A stretch of 35,254 nucleotides of DNA from Synechococcus sp. UW140. Lineage in GTDB: Bacteria; Cyanobacteriota; Cyanobacteriia; PCC-6307; Cyanobiaceae. Numbering within the stretch: position 1 is the stretch's first letter; every line of letters begins with the position of its first letter. The position numbers were made by a program, and so were the translations under genes. Positions 11,937 through 25,304 of the stretch are shown one piece after another. The stretch spans positions 1-35,254 of the forward strand of contig CAMASU010000001.1 in the NCBI GenBank assembly GCA_945861105.1, in the 5' to 3' direction. The notes beneath the pieces were generated by a model that searched no databases, was not told the origin of the DNA, and saw nothing but the letters and a program-made list of their open reading frames with translations.

Positions 11937-13841
11937 ATGACCAACAGCAACCTCCGTACGGAAAGCCACTTCGACTACGTCAAGATCACCTTGGCATCCC
12001 CCGACCGCATCATGCAGTGGGGCCAGCGGACTCTCCCAAACGGTCAGGTCGTCGGTGAAGTCACCAAGCCGGAGACCATCAACTACCGGACTCTTAAGCC
12101 CGAGATGGACGGTTTGTTCTGCGAAAAGATCTTTGGCCCGTCAAAAGATTGGGAGTGCCACTGCGGTAAGTACAAGCGTGTCCGTCACCGTGGCATTGTT
12201 TGTGAACGATGTGGTGTTGAGGTGACCGAGAGTCGAGTCCGTCGTCACCGTATGGGCTTCATCAAGCTGGCAGCCCCCGTCTCCCATGTCTGGTATCTCA
12301 AGGGTATCCCGAGCTATGTGGCCATTCTTCTTGATATGCCCTTGAGGGACGTTGAGCAGATTGTTTATTTCAACTGCTACGTGGTTCTTGATGCCGGCGA
12401 TCATAAGACCCTCAAATACAAGCAGCTGCTGACCGAAGATGAGTGGCTTGAGATCGAGGATGAGATTTTTGCAGAAGACTCTGAAATTGAGAACGAGCCG
12501 GAGGTCGGTATCGGAGCCGAAGCTCTGAAGCGACTTCTCGAGGACCTTGACCTCCAGCAGATCGCTGAAGAGCTGAGGGAAGAGATCAATGGCAGCAAGG
12601 GGCAGAAGCGAGCCAAGCTGATCAAGCGTCTTCGGGTCATTGACAACTTCATTGCAACGAACGCACGACCTGAATGGATGGTGCTGGATGCCATCCCAGT
12701 GATACCGCCTGACCTTCGGCCGATGGTCCAGCTTGATGGTGGTCGATTCGCTACCAGTGACCTGAATGACCTCTATCGCAGGGTGATCAACCGGAACAAC
12801 CGGTTGGCACGTCTCCAGGAAATCCTCGCTCCTGAAATTATCATCCGTAATGAGAAGCGGATGCTGCAGGAGGCGGTAGACGCGCTGATTGATAATGGCC
12901 GCCGTGGCAGAACTGTTGTTGGTGCCAATAACAGGCCTCTCAAATCGTTGAGCGATATCATTGAGGGCAAGCAGGGGCGTTTCCGGCAGAATTTGTTGGG
13001 CAAGCGTGTTGATTACTCTGGTCGTTCAGTGATTGTCGTCGGTCCTAAGCTGAAAATGCACCAATGTGGCCTTCCTAAAGAGATGGCCATCGAACTCTTT
13101 CAGCCGTTTGTGATCCACCGTCTGATCCGCCAGAATATCGTCAATAACATCAAGGCTGCCAAGAAACTGATTCAGCGTGGTGATGATGAAGTGATGCAGG
13201 TGCTGCAAGAGGTCATTGATGGTCACCCAATCCTGCTGAATAGGGCGCCAACGCTTCACCGTCTTGGTATCCAGGCTTTCGAACCCAAGCTTGTTGATGG
13301 TCGAGCCATCCAGTTGCATCCTTTGGTCTGCCCAGCGTTCAACGCTGACTTTGACGGTGACCAGATGGCTGTGCATGTGCCCCTGGCACTTGAATCTCAG
13401 ACCGAGGCTCGAATGTTGATGCTGGCCAGCAACAACATTCTCTCACCTGCCACCGGCGAGCCGATCATTACCCCCTCCCAGGACATGGTGTTGGGTGCGT
13501 ACTACCTCACTGCTACTCGTCAGGAGAAAACGCTTCCTGCATTTGGTGATCGGAAGCTGACTTTTGCCAGTCTTGCTGATGTTTGCAATGCCTACGAAGA
13601 AAAACTCCTGGGGTTGCATGATTGGATCTGGGTTCGGTTCAGCGGTGAAGTTGACGACGAAGACGATTCCCGTGAGCCTGTCTCATCAGATGTTCTCAGT
13701 GACGGATCCCGCATTGAGCAGTGGAAGTTCCGCCGTGATCGCTTTGATGAGCACGGGGCACTGATCAGCCGGTTCTTGCTGACGACAACCGGTCGCGTAC
13801 TGATGAATCGCACCATCATGGATGCCGTTGCGGCACATTGA
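11937..13841 (+). CDS. rpoC1: DNA-directed RNA polymerase subunit gamma (beta' N-terminal part)
   Basis: In cyanobacteria and plastids beta' is split; this 634-residue gamma subunit is the N-terminal part. It contains the zinc ribbon C74-x-C76...C89-x2-C92 ([20 protein letters not shown]). Also visible are the rudder/clamp region ([18 protein letters not shown]), [15 protein letters not shown], and the absolutely conserved [12 protein letters not shown], whose D471, D473 and D475 hold the catalytic magnesium. It starts 59 bp after rpoB and ends 65 bp before rpoC2, in one transcription unit. The start [17 protein letters not shown] is typical for the family. Confidence 0.99.
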   Translation: MTNSNLRTESHFDYVKITLASPDRIMQWGQRTLPNGQVVGEVTKPETINYRTLKPEMDGLFCEKIFGPSKDWECHCGKYKRVRHRGIVCERCGVEVTESRVRRHRMGFIKLAAPVSHVWYLKGIPSYVAILLDMPLRDVEQIVYFNCYVVLDAGDHKTLKYKQLLTEDEWLEIEDEIFAEDSEIENEPEVGIGAEALKRLLEDLDLQQIAEELREEINGSKGQKRAKLIKRLRVIDNFIATNARPEWMVLDAIPVIPPDLRPMVQLDGGRFATSDLNDLYRRVINRNNRLARLQEILAPEIIIRNEKRMLQEAVDALIDNGRRGRTVVGANNRPLKSLSDIIEGKQGRFRQNLLGKRVDYSGRSVIVVGPKLKMHQCGLPKEMAIELFQPFVIHRLIRQNIVNNIKAAKKLIQRGDDEVMQVLQEVIDGHPILLNRAPTLHRLGIQAFEPKLVDGRAIQLHPLVCPAFNADFDGDQMAVHVPLALESQTEARMLMLASNNILSPATGEPIITPSQDMVLGAYYLTATRQEKTLPAFGDRKLTFASLADVCNAYEEKLLGLHDWIWVRFSGEVDDEDDSREPVSSDVLSDGSRIEQWKFRRDRFDEHGALISRFLLTTTGRVLMNRTIMDAVAAH

Positions 13842-13861
13842 GGTTCATCCTCCGTTGTTGA

Positions 13862-19270
<5,409 letters not shown>

Positions 19271-19298
<28 letters not shown>

Positions 19299-20539
19299 GC
19301 CCCGCGCACCGTGGATTGATTCCATGGCGCGAGCACCGCCAGCAGCAGGGCGCTCGGCACAGCGGCGACCACGGTGAACAGAAAGAACCGTTCCCAGCCG
19401 AACGCAGAAGCCAGGTAGCCCGCCGGAGCGGCGAGCAGGGAGCGGCTGAGGGCATACACCCCAGACAGCAGGGCGTACTGCGTGGCGGAGTAACGGGGAT
19501 GGCAGAGGGTCATCAGCAGCGCCAGGAAGGCGGCCGTGAGCATGCCGTGGGCGAAATGTTCGACACAGACGGTGATCAGCAGGGCCTGGATGCCCCCCCC
19601 TGAGCGAGCCAGCGCCCAGTAGGTCAGGTTCGTGAGGGTCCCACCGATGCCGAACAGCCAGAGGGAGCGGTTGAGCCCCAGGCGGGTGAACACCAGTCCG
19701 CCGAAGGCGGTCCCGGCCATGGTGGCGGCGATGCCCCAGCCCCCGTTGACGACGCCGATCGTGCCGGCGGAGTAACCCTTCTGGAGCATGAAAGGCACGG
19801 CCATGCCGTTGAGCAGGCCATCAGGCCAGCGGTAAAGCATCACCAGCAGCAGCAGCAGCCAGGCCCGCCGGCCCCCTGTCCGGCCGATGAATTCCCGGGC
19901 GGGACCGACCACCGCCTGCCTCAGGCTGCGCACGGGCTGGTCCACCGGTCGCAGCCTCGGACCCGCCAGGGTCACCGGAATCACGGCAGCCACCAGCAGC
20001 GCAGAGGCCAGGAACGCCAGGGGCCAGCCCAGGGCGCCAGCCACCAGAAAGCCACCGGCCCCCACGGCCAGCATGGCCGCCCGGTAGCCGAGGGCGGCCG
20101 CCGCTGCCCCGGCCCCCCGCTCTTCCTCCGGAAGCAGGTCGGTGCGATAGGCATCCACGACGATGTCCTGGGTTGCGCTCACCACCGCCAGCAGCACGGC
20201 CGCCAGGCCCACCAGGGTGAGGCTGCTGGAGGCCCGGCTCGGCTGCAGCAGCGCCATCGCGGCGATCCCCAGGGCCAGCAGCACCTGCAGCACGAGCATC
20301 CAGCCGCGCCGGCGGTCGGGCCAGGCGATCGGCCACCGATCCAGCAGCGGTGCCCAGAACAGCTTGAGGGTGTAAGGCAGTTCGGCCAGACCCAGCAGAC
20401 CGATCAATCCGAGGGGGACCTGGCTGGCCGTCAGCCACCCCTGCAGCAGCTTGCTGCCGACCATCAGGGGAACTCCGCTGGCCACCCCCTCAGCGCCCAC
20501 GGTCATCAGGCGGTGCCAGCGGTCAGCACGAATGGCCAC
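19271..20539 (-). CDS. MFS transporter, AmpG (muropeptide permease) family
   Basis: About 422 residues with roughly twelve hydrophobic segments. The region [20 protein letters not shown] followed by [20 protein letters not shown] and [21 protein letters not shown] is the AmpG-like pattern. AmpG carries anhydromuropeptides into the cytoplasm for wall recycling in proteobacteria; related proteins in other bacteria may carry other solutes, so substrate is not certain. [15 protein letters not shown] is a family-typical loop. I chose the GTG at 20539 ([11 protein letters not shown]); the ATG at 20507 is the alternative and a longer frame upstream has arginine-rich, non-protein-like sequence. It is convergent with rlmN (28-bp overlap) and divergent from the small membrane peptide. 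Confidence 0.85.
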
Positions 20540-20628
20540 GGCGACCCTGCAACGGATGCGGCGCACCCTAGGGGCAGCCAGGTCATCGACAATGGAGCGG
20601 TCTGCCCTGCGGCTGCTGCCCCCGCCCG

Positions 20629-20754
20629 ATGTCCTTCTTCCGCTCCCGCGTGTTGCCGGCGCTGATCGTGCTGCTCTTCGCCCTGGCCCTGCTGGCGGTG
20701 AGCGCCAGGATCTGGTTGCCCGGTGACATGGCAGCTCCGGCCCCTCTCCCATGA
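20629..20754 (+). CDS. 41-residue single-span membrane peptide (unknown function)
   Basis: The peptide MSFFRSRVLPALIVLLFALA continues LLAVSARIWLPGDMAAPAPLP. It has a positively charged N-terminus (two Arg), one hydrophobic helix of about 17-20 residues (9-25), a conserved-looking ARIWLPGD segment and a Pro/Ala-rich tail. Its stop overlaps the ATG of the HEAT-repeat gene as ATGA (20751-20754), a strong sign of translational coupling and of being a real gene. I do not recognise a named family. Topology by charge would place the N-terminus in the cytoplasm. It could be an assembly or anchor subunit for the HEAT protein, but this is inference. Confidence 0.62.
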   Translation: MSFFRSRVLPALIVLLFALALLAVSARIWLPGDMAAPAPLP

Positions 20755-21569
20755 GCCCGTCCCCCGATCAGCCCCCGCGGCTGCCCCTGGACCCCTCGCT
20801 GCTGGCAGGGGAGCTGCAGGCCGAGGAGGCCCCTGATCCCCTCGACCTGCTGGTGGCCGACCTGGACCTGCAGGCCGCGGGGGAACCCAGCCTGCCGATC
20901 GCAACCCTCGATCGGGAGACTGCCCTGCGGCAGCTGCTGCAGGGGGACCACGACGCCCGCCTGGAGGCCCTGAGGCTGTTCTGTGAGCAGCGGGAGCCCC
21001 GGGCTGTGCCGGCGCTGCTGGAGGTGCTCGGCGACCCCTGCCCGATCCTGCGCATGAGTGCGGCCTATGCCCTTGGGCGCACCCCTGACGAGCGGGCCTT
21101 CACCAGGGTGCTGCAGCAGCTGGACCTCGATGCCAATGGTTTTGTGCGCAAGGCCCTGGTCTGGACGGTGGCCAATTTCGGCCGTCCGGAGGTGGTGCCG
21201 GTGCTGGTGCGCTCCCTGGCCGGTGACATCGCCGCGGTGCGGTTGATGGCGGCCACCTCGCTGGCCGATGCCTGCCTGGACCTTGAGGATCAGCGCGCTG
21301 AGGCGGTGGGACCCCTGGTCCAGAGCCTGCGCATCGACGGGGAGCCCCTGGTGCGCAGCAACTGCGCCTGGGGGCTCGGGCGGCTGCATCCGCTGCTGCC
21401 CCCCGAGCTGGCCGGCCCCGTGGGGGAAGCGCTGCTGGAGGCTCTGCTGCAGGATCCCGATCCGGGGGTGCGTGACGACGCCCGGAGTGCCCTCGAGCAG
21501 CTGGAAGATCCCGACCTGCTGGGCCGCCTGCAGACCCTTGGCGATGAGGGACTGCTGAGCTGGACCTGA
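20751..21569 (+). CDS. HEAT-repeat protein (PBS-lyase-like repeats)
   Basis: A 272-residue protein. After an acidic, Leu/Pro-rich N-terminal region (1-50) it is built from about five to six HEAT-like helical repeats. Typical units are DARLEALRLFCEQREPRAVP, CPILRMSAAYALGRTPDERA, GFVRKALVWTVANFGRPEVV, AAVRLMAATSLADACLDLED and PLVRSNCAWGLGRLHPLLPP, ending with PGVRDDARSALEQLEDPDLL. Related cyanobacterial proteins include bilin lyases (CpcE/F, PecE/F), NblB and protein-binding scaffolds. This one is not adjacent to phycobilisome genes, so I do not assign lyase activity. Its ATG overlaps the stop of the small membrane peptide upstream, pointing to a functional pair. Confidence 0.85.
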   Translation: MSPSPDQPPRLPLDPSLLAGELQAEEAPDPLDLLVADLDLQAAGEPSLPIATLDRETALRQLLQGDHDARLEALRLFCEQREPRAVPALLEVLGDPCPILRMSAAYALGRTPDERAFTRVLQQLDLDANGFVRKALVWTVANFGRPEVVPVLVRSLAGDIAAVRLMAATSLADACLDLEDQRAEAVGPLVQSLRIDGEPLVRSNCAWGLGRLHPLLPPELAGPVGEALLEALLQDPDPGVRDDARSALEQLEDPDLLGRLQTLGDEGLLSWT

Positions 21570-21621
21570 CCGCCGATTTCAGTCCAGACTCGTTACCATA
21601 AGCAGTACCTGATCCGCCACC

Positions 21622-21834
21622 GTGCCCCAGCAGGTCCTCCGCTACCGCATCCGACCGGATGGACGGGTGGAGGAGCTTGTTGAAGGTCTGGTGGGTCCTG
21701 CCTGCACAGCCCTCACGGCTGCCATCGAGGCCCGCCTTGGACCTGTCGTCTCCACGGTGCCCACGACGGACCACTACGCCGCGCAATCCTCCGCCACCCT
21801 TTCCGATGTCGCACTTCAGCACAGTCCGCACTGA
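21622..21834 (+). CDS. DUF2997 family protein
   Basis: A 70-residue protein starting at GTG: MPQQVLRYRIRPDGRVEELV, then EGLVGPACTALTAAIEARLG. The pattern of an N-terminal strand pair (YRIRPDGRVEE) followed by a helix with GxxCxxLTxxIE is that of the DUF2997 family, found in cyanobacteria and plastids beside ycf35. The function is unknown. The 3' end overlaps ycf35 by 29 bp in another frame, so the two are probably translated together. The 52 bp upstream contain TACCAT (21594-21599), a possible -10 box, without a clear -35. Confidence 0.78.
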   Translation: MPQQVLRYRIRPDGRVEELVEGLVGPACTALTAAIEARLGPVVSTVPTTDHYAAQSSATLSDVALQHSPH

Positions 21835-22198
21835 GCTCCGCGACCGGAGCTCCCTGCTGTCGGCCCTCCGGGATCTTGGTTTTGACCCGAAGGAAGGTCA
21901 GACCCCAGTGCGTGGGTATCGGGGCCAGCAGGTGTCGGCTGATGTGGTCTGCCTCGAGCCCCAGGGCAGCGACATCGGTTTCCGCTGGAATGACCAGGCA
22001 GGCCACTACGACCTGGTCACGGATCTGGACCTCTGGAACCGTCCGGTGCCGGTGGAGCGGTTCCTGTCCCAGCTGCATCAGCGCTATGCCCTGCAGGCCA
22101 TCCTGGCCGGCTCGGCCAGTGAAGGGTTCAGTGTCACGGAGCAGCGCACCAGCCAGGACGGCAGCATCGAGCTGGTCGTCACCCGCTGGCAGGACTGA
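21806..22198 (+). CDS. ycf35: Ycf35 / DUF1257 family protein
   Basis: A 130-residue protein, MSHFSTVRTELRDRSSLLSA, with LRDLGFDPKEGQ, VRGYRGQQVSADVVC, DIGFRWNDQAGHYDLVTDLD and a C-terminal EQRTSQDGSIELVVTRW. This is the Ycf35 (DUF1257) family, encoded in many algal plastids and nearly all cyanobacteria; its function is unknown. The ATG at 21806 gives the family's standard MSHFSTV start. The frame is open upstream to 21659, but only inside the DUF2997 gene. The adjacency DUF2997-ycf35-ferredoxin suggests the three proteins work in one process, perhaps redox related, but no catalytic residues are recognisable. Confidence 0.92.
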   Translation: MSHFSTVRTELRDRSSLLSALRDLGFDPKEGQTPVRGYRGQQVSADVVCLEPQGSDIGFRWNDQAGHYDLVTDLDLWNRPVPVERFLSQLHQRYALQAILAGSASEGFSVTEQRTSQDGSIELVVTRWQD

Positions 22199-22233
22199 AG
22201 CCCACCACGACGGAGACCCCCGGGGCAGAGGCT

Positions 22234-22614
22234 ATGGATCCCGCTCTGCTCTTTGAAGTTGATCCTGATCCAGACCGCCAGCGCACCGGTCTCGAACCCC
22301 TGCTGGGGGGAGACCTGCGTGATCGTGCGGTGTGGGTCGATGAAGCGGTGTGCATCGGTTGCCGTTACTGCGCCCATGTCGCCTGCAACACCTTTGTCGT
22401 GGAGCCCAGCCTGGGGCGCTCCCGGGTGATCCGTCAGGACGGCGACAGCCCGGAGCGGATCCAGGAGGCGATTGAAACCTGTCCTGTGGACTGCATCCAC
22501 TGGGTCGAACCCGAGCAATTGCCCGACCTGCGGCGGCGCCTCGACGATCAGGATCTGTTACCCCTTGGCCTCCCCAATCCCAGTCGCCCGCGACGGCTGC
22601 TGCCCCGGCGATGA
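22234..22614 (+). CDS. small [4Fe-4S] ferredoxin-like protein
   Basis: A 126-residue protein with one ferredoxin-type cluster motif: C40-IG-C43-RY-C46 near the start of the domain and C83-P in ETCPVDCIHW. Two more cysteines, C51 (in HVACNTF) and C87, lie close by; C51 occupies a spot that is often not cysteine in related proteins. VWVDEAVCIGCRYCAHVACN and the downstream SRVIRQDGDSPERIQEAIE match the cyanobacterial ferredoxin found beside ycf35. It is likely a soluble electron carrier; the partner is not known. GAGG precedes the ATG. Its stop overlaps the aldo/keto reductase start (ATGA, 22611-22614), a strong hint that the reductase is its partner. Confidence 0.88.
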   Translation: MDPALLFEVDPDPDRQRTGLEPLLGGDLRDRAVWVDEAVCIGCRYCAHVACNTFVVEPSLGRSRVIRQDGDSPERIQEAIETCPVDCIHWVEPEQLPDLRRRLDDQDLLPLGLPNPSRPRRLLPRR

Positions 22615-23828
22615 TCCCCACCCGCCGCTTCGGCCGCACCGGCCTGCCCATGCCGGTGCTGTCCCTGGGGGGCATGCGGTTCCAGCAGAGCTGGAGCGAT
22701 CTGCCCCCGGGGGAGCTGCGGGATGACTCCCAGGCCGGGGTCGAAGCGGTGCTGCACGCCGCCCGTGATGCCGGACTGCACCACGTCGAGACGGCCCGGC
22801 ATTACGGCACCTCCGAACGGCAGCTGGGTCTGGCCATGGCCCGCTGTCCTGATCCCCGCCGCCTGCTGCAGACCAAGGTGCCCCCCGATGCCGACCCGGC
22901 ACGCTTCGAGGCCGACCTGCGGCTCAGCTTCGAGCGCCTGCAGGTGGAGCGTGTCGACCTGGTGGCCGTGCATGGCATCAACCTGCCCGAACACCTCCAG
23001 CAGACCCTGCGACCGGGGGGCTGCCGGGAGGTGCTGGCCCGCTGGCAGGGCCAGGGACGCATCGGCCATGTGGGCTTCTCGACCCACGCCCCCCTGGCGT
23101 TGATCCTCGACGCCATTGCCAGTGATGCCTTCGATTACATCAACCTGCACTGGTATTACATCCGTCGCGACAACACGCCGGCCCTGCAGGCGGCCCGGCG
23201 CCACGACATGGGGGTGTTTCTGATCAGTCCCACCGACAAAGGCGGCCATCTGCACAGCCCGTCGCCGCGACTGCAGGAGCTGTGCGCTCCCCTGCATCCG
23301 ATCGTCTTCAACGATCTGTTCTGTCTGTCGACCCCCGAGGTGCACACCATCAGCGTCGGTGCCGCCCGCCCCTCCGACCTTGATCTGCACCTGGAGGCCG
23401 TGCGCTCGCTGGATCAGGCGGCGACCCTGCTGCCGCCCGTGGATGCCCGCCTGCAGGCGGCTCTGCTGGAGCGCCACGGCCAGGCCTGGCTGACCAGTTG
23501 GAGTGAGGGATTGCCCGCCTGGTCCGACACCCCCGGCGAGATCAACCTGCCGGTGCTGCTCTGGCTGCACACGCTGCTCGAGGGCTGGGATCTGCAGAGT
23601 TTCTGCCGTGCCCGCTATGGACTGCTGGGGCAGGGGGGGCACTGGTTCCCGGGGCGGAATGCCGCCGCCTTCGTTGATCCCGGCAAGGGGGATCTGCCAG
23701 CGGTGCGTGCAGACGACCTGCACAGGGTGCTGGTCGCCAGTCCCTGGCGGGAGCGGATTCCGGCGCTGCTGCACGATCTGCACCACCGCCTGGCCGGCCC
23801 TTCCGTGGGACGCCTGGGCGGCGATTAA
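22611..23828 (+). CDS. aldo/keto reductase (COG1453-like) with cysteine-free C-terminal domain
   Basis: The 405-residue protein has an aldo/keto reductase TIM barrel: RRFGRTGLPMPVLSLGGMRF at the start, ETARHYGTSE (E60 at the usual Asp position, Y65), a catalytic-position lysine in LLQTKVPP (K89) and AVHGIN (H121). GHVGFSTHAP and FNDLFCL are further family features. The C-terminal part (about 300-345), GEINLPVLLWLHTLLEGWDL and RARYGLLGQGGHWFPG, resembles the ferredoxin-like tail of COG1453 reductases. The cysteines that would bind iron-sulphur clusters are absent. Substrate unknown. The start overlaps the ferredoxin stop, and the end shares a TTAA with the convergent rsmG. Confidence 0.85.
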   Translation: MIPTRRFGRTGLPMPVLSLGGMRFQQSWSDLPPGELRDDSQAGVEAVLHAARDAGLHHVETARHYGTSERQLGLAMARCPDPRRLLQTKVPPDADPARFEADLRLSFERLQVERVDLVAVHGINLPEHLQQTLRPGGCREVLARWQGQGRIGHVGFSTHAPLALILDAIASDAFDYINLHWYYIRRDNTPALQAARRHDMGVFLISPTDKGGHLHSPSPRLQELCAPLHPIVFNDLFCLSTPEVHTISVGAARPSDLDLHLEAVRSLDQAATLLPPVDARLQAALLERHGQAWLTSWSEGLPAWSDTPGEINLPVLLWLHTLLEGWDLQSFCRARYGLLGQGGHWFPGRNAAAFVDPGKGDLPAVRADDLHRVLVASPWRERIPALLHDLHHRLAGPSVGRLGGD

Positions 23829-24550
23829 CCGGGGAGTTCCCCCAGGGGATGCTTCCCCGGGACTCCGACCGGACGGGGATAGCCGGGGGGGCAGGGGGCC
23901 AGGGGGGTGAGGGCGACGGCATGGCGGCGGCCCCGTCCCCCGGGAAGATCGAGGGCCCGCGGGGGCTCGACCCGCACCTGCAGAGTCGCTGCCGCCCGCT
24001 CGAGCGCGGCCGCATCCTCGGGGGTCCACTGGCCCCTGTACAGCAGCGCCGTGCCCTGGCTGGCCAGCAACGGCACCAGGTATTCGGCCACCACCGGTGC
24101 GGCGGCCACGGCCCTCGCCACCGCCAGCTGGAAGCGGCCCCGGCAGTCCCTGGCCCTGCCGGTCTTCTCTGCCCGTTCACAGCGCAGCACCACCCGCTCG
24201 GCCAGGCCCAGGGCCGTGGCCATCGCCCGCACGGCCTCCAGCTTGCGTCCCACCGAATCGACCAGGGTCAGCCGGGACCCGGGCAGGGCGATGGCGATCG
24301 CCAGGCCGGGAAAGCCGCCGCCGGTGCCGACATCAATGACCTCCAGGGGGGTCGGGGGATCGGCTGCCCCCTGCAGCCAGGGCACCACCGGCCAGAGACT
24401 GTCGAACACCTGGCCGATCCAGTAGTCCTCCCCCTCCACCAGGCGGGTGAGGTTCAGCCGACCGTTCCACAGCCGCAGCTCCTCCTGCAGCTGTTGCAGC
24501 AGGGACAGCTGCTCCCCCGTGGGGGACCAGCCGAGCAGGGACCAGGGCAT
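23825..24550 (-). CDS. rsmG: 16S rRNA (guanine527-N7)-methyltransferase
   Basis: RsmG (GidB) methylates N7 of G527 in 16S rRNA using S-adenosylmethionine. The 241-residue protein has the SAM motif VIDVGTGGGFPGLAIAI and TLVDSVGRKLEAV. It also has the substrate-site pattern LWNGRLNLTRL near the N-terminus and AVARAVAAAPVVAEYLVPLL. I chose the ATG at 24550 (MPWSLLGWSPTGEQL); no clear ribosome binding site is seen, and a longer frame extends to 24763, overlapping the divergent J-domain gene. The C-terminus, with GYPRPVGVPGKHPLGELPG, matches the family's conserved YPR/KxG.P ending. Loss of function is linked to low-level streptomycin resistance in other bacteria. Confidence 0.92.
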   Translation of the reverse strand: MPWSLLGWSPTGEQLSLLQQLQEELRLWNGRLNLTRLVEGEDYWIGQVFDSLWPVVPWLQGAADPPTPLEVIDVGTGGGFPGLAIAIALPGSRLTLVDSVGRKLEAVRAMATALGLAERVVLRCERAEKTGRARDCRGRFQLAVARAVAAAPVVAEYLVPLLASQGTALLYRGQWTPEDAAALERAAATLQVRVEPPRALDLPGGRGRRHAVALTPLAPCPPGYPRPVGVPGKHPLGELPG

Positions 24551-24622
24551 GGAGGTGGACAGATGCGGCAGGGCGCCAGGCCGGGCGAATCTTCTTAGGA
24601 TTGCAGCCGACAGCCAGCGGTC

Positions 24623-25060
24623 GTGTCTCCCCCCGGGTCCACCCATTACCAGCGGCTCGGTCTGTCCCCCCTGGCCAGCCCGGAGGAGGTCCGCCAGGCC
24701 TTCCGTCGACTCAGCAAGCAACTGCACCCCGACACCGCCCTGCTGCCTCCGGCCGAAGCCCACCGGGCCTTCAGGGACCTGCAGGAGGCCTACGCCATCC
24801 TCAGTGACCCCGACCGCCGCCGGGCCTACGACCGCCAGCTGGCCCTCGCGCCGCCGGCGATCCTGCCGACCCCGCCGCCACCCTCCCCACCATCGTCTGC
24901 GCCACGGTCAGCGGAGCTGTCCTCCCGCCGCCCCCTGTCGGGCGGGGAGTGGTTTGCCCTGGTGCTGCTCGGCGGTGCCCTCGGCTTTTCCCTGGTGCTG
25001 GGGGTCGGCCTGGCATGGTGGCGGGGCATGGCGCTGCTGCACGATGCTCCCCTCCCCTGA
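24623..25060 (+). CDS. membrane-anchored J-domain protein
   Basis: A 145-residue protein starting with GTG. Residues 8-70 form a J-domain (HYQRLGLSPLASPEEVRQAF, SKQLHPDTAL with the essential HPD at 35-37, LQEAYAILSDPDRRRAYD) that would stimulate a DnaK-type Hsp70. A Pro/Ser-rich linker follows (80-105), then one transmembrane helix (about 110-132, FALVLLGGALGFSLVLGVGL) and a short tail. There is no G/F region or zinc finger, so this is a type III J-protein that recruits Hsp70 to a membrane. Its last 17 bp overlap the next gene, DUF3143. It diverges from rsmG across a 72-bp gap. Confidence 0.83.
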   Translation: MSPPGSTHYQRLGLSPLASPEEVRQAFRRLSKQLHPDTALLPPAEAHRAFRDLQEAYAILSDPDRRRAYDRQLALAPPAILPTPPPPSPPSSAPRSAELSSRRPLSGGEWFALVLLGGALGFSLVLGVGLAWWRGMALLHDAPLP

Positions 25061-25304
25061 GACGCCGCTGTACCACCATTCCCTACCGGCCCTGGAGGAT
25101 TGGCTCGGCGCGACTGGTTTCAGGCGTCATCCCGAAGATGTCGCCTGCTGGGAGCTGCAGCGGGATCCCTGGAGCGCCCGTCTGGAACTGCTCAGTGACG
25201 GTCTGGTCGTGCACTGGACCACGGAGGCGGGCACCACGACCCGCCAGTTTTCGTATGGCCTCAGCCGTGCTGATCTGGAGGCGGCCCTGCAGGCCGGCCC
25301 CTAG
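25044..25304 (+). CDS. DUF3143 family protein
   Basis: The 86-residue protein MLPSPETPLYHHSLPALEDW contains LGATGFRRHPEDVACWELQR, LELLSDGLVVHWTT and a C-terminal FSYGLSRADLEAALQAGP. This is the compact, cyanobacteria-restricted DUF3143 pattern; function unknown. The ATG at 25044 lies inside the end of the J-domain gene (17-bp overlap), suggesting coupled translation and a related role. The stop is part of a CTAG palindrome that also encodes the bioA stop on the other strand. Confidence 0.83.
   Translation: MLPSPETPLYHHSLPALEDWLGATGFRRHPEDVACWELQRDPWSARLELLSDGLVVHWTTEAGTTTRQFSYGLSRADLEAALQAGP

Noticed and set aside
23829-23860. CCGGGGA...TCCCCGG repeat at the end of rsmG as a terminator
   Set aside because: The 7-bp stem has an 18-nt loop and competing internal pairings, and no T-run; support is too weak.
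22548-24029. Minus-strand open frame of about 493 codons opposite the aldo/keto reductase
   Set aside because: It is a mirror of the reductase codons, spans the rsmG end and has no protein family pattern.
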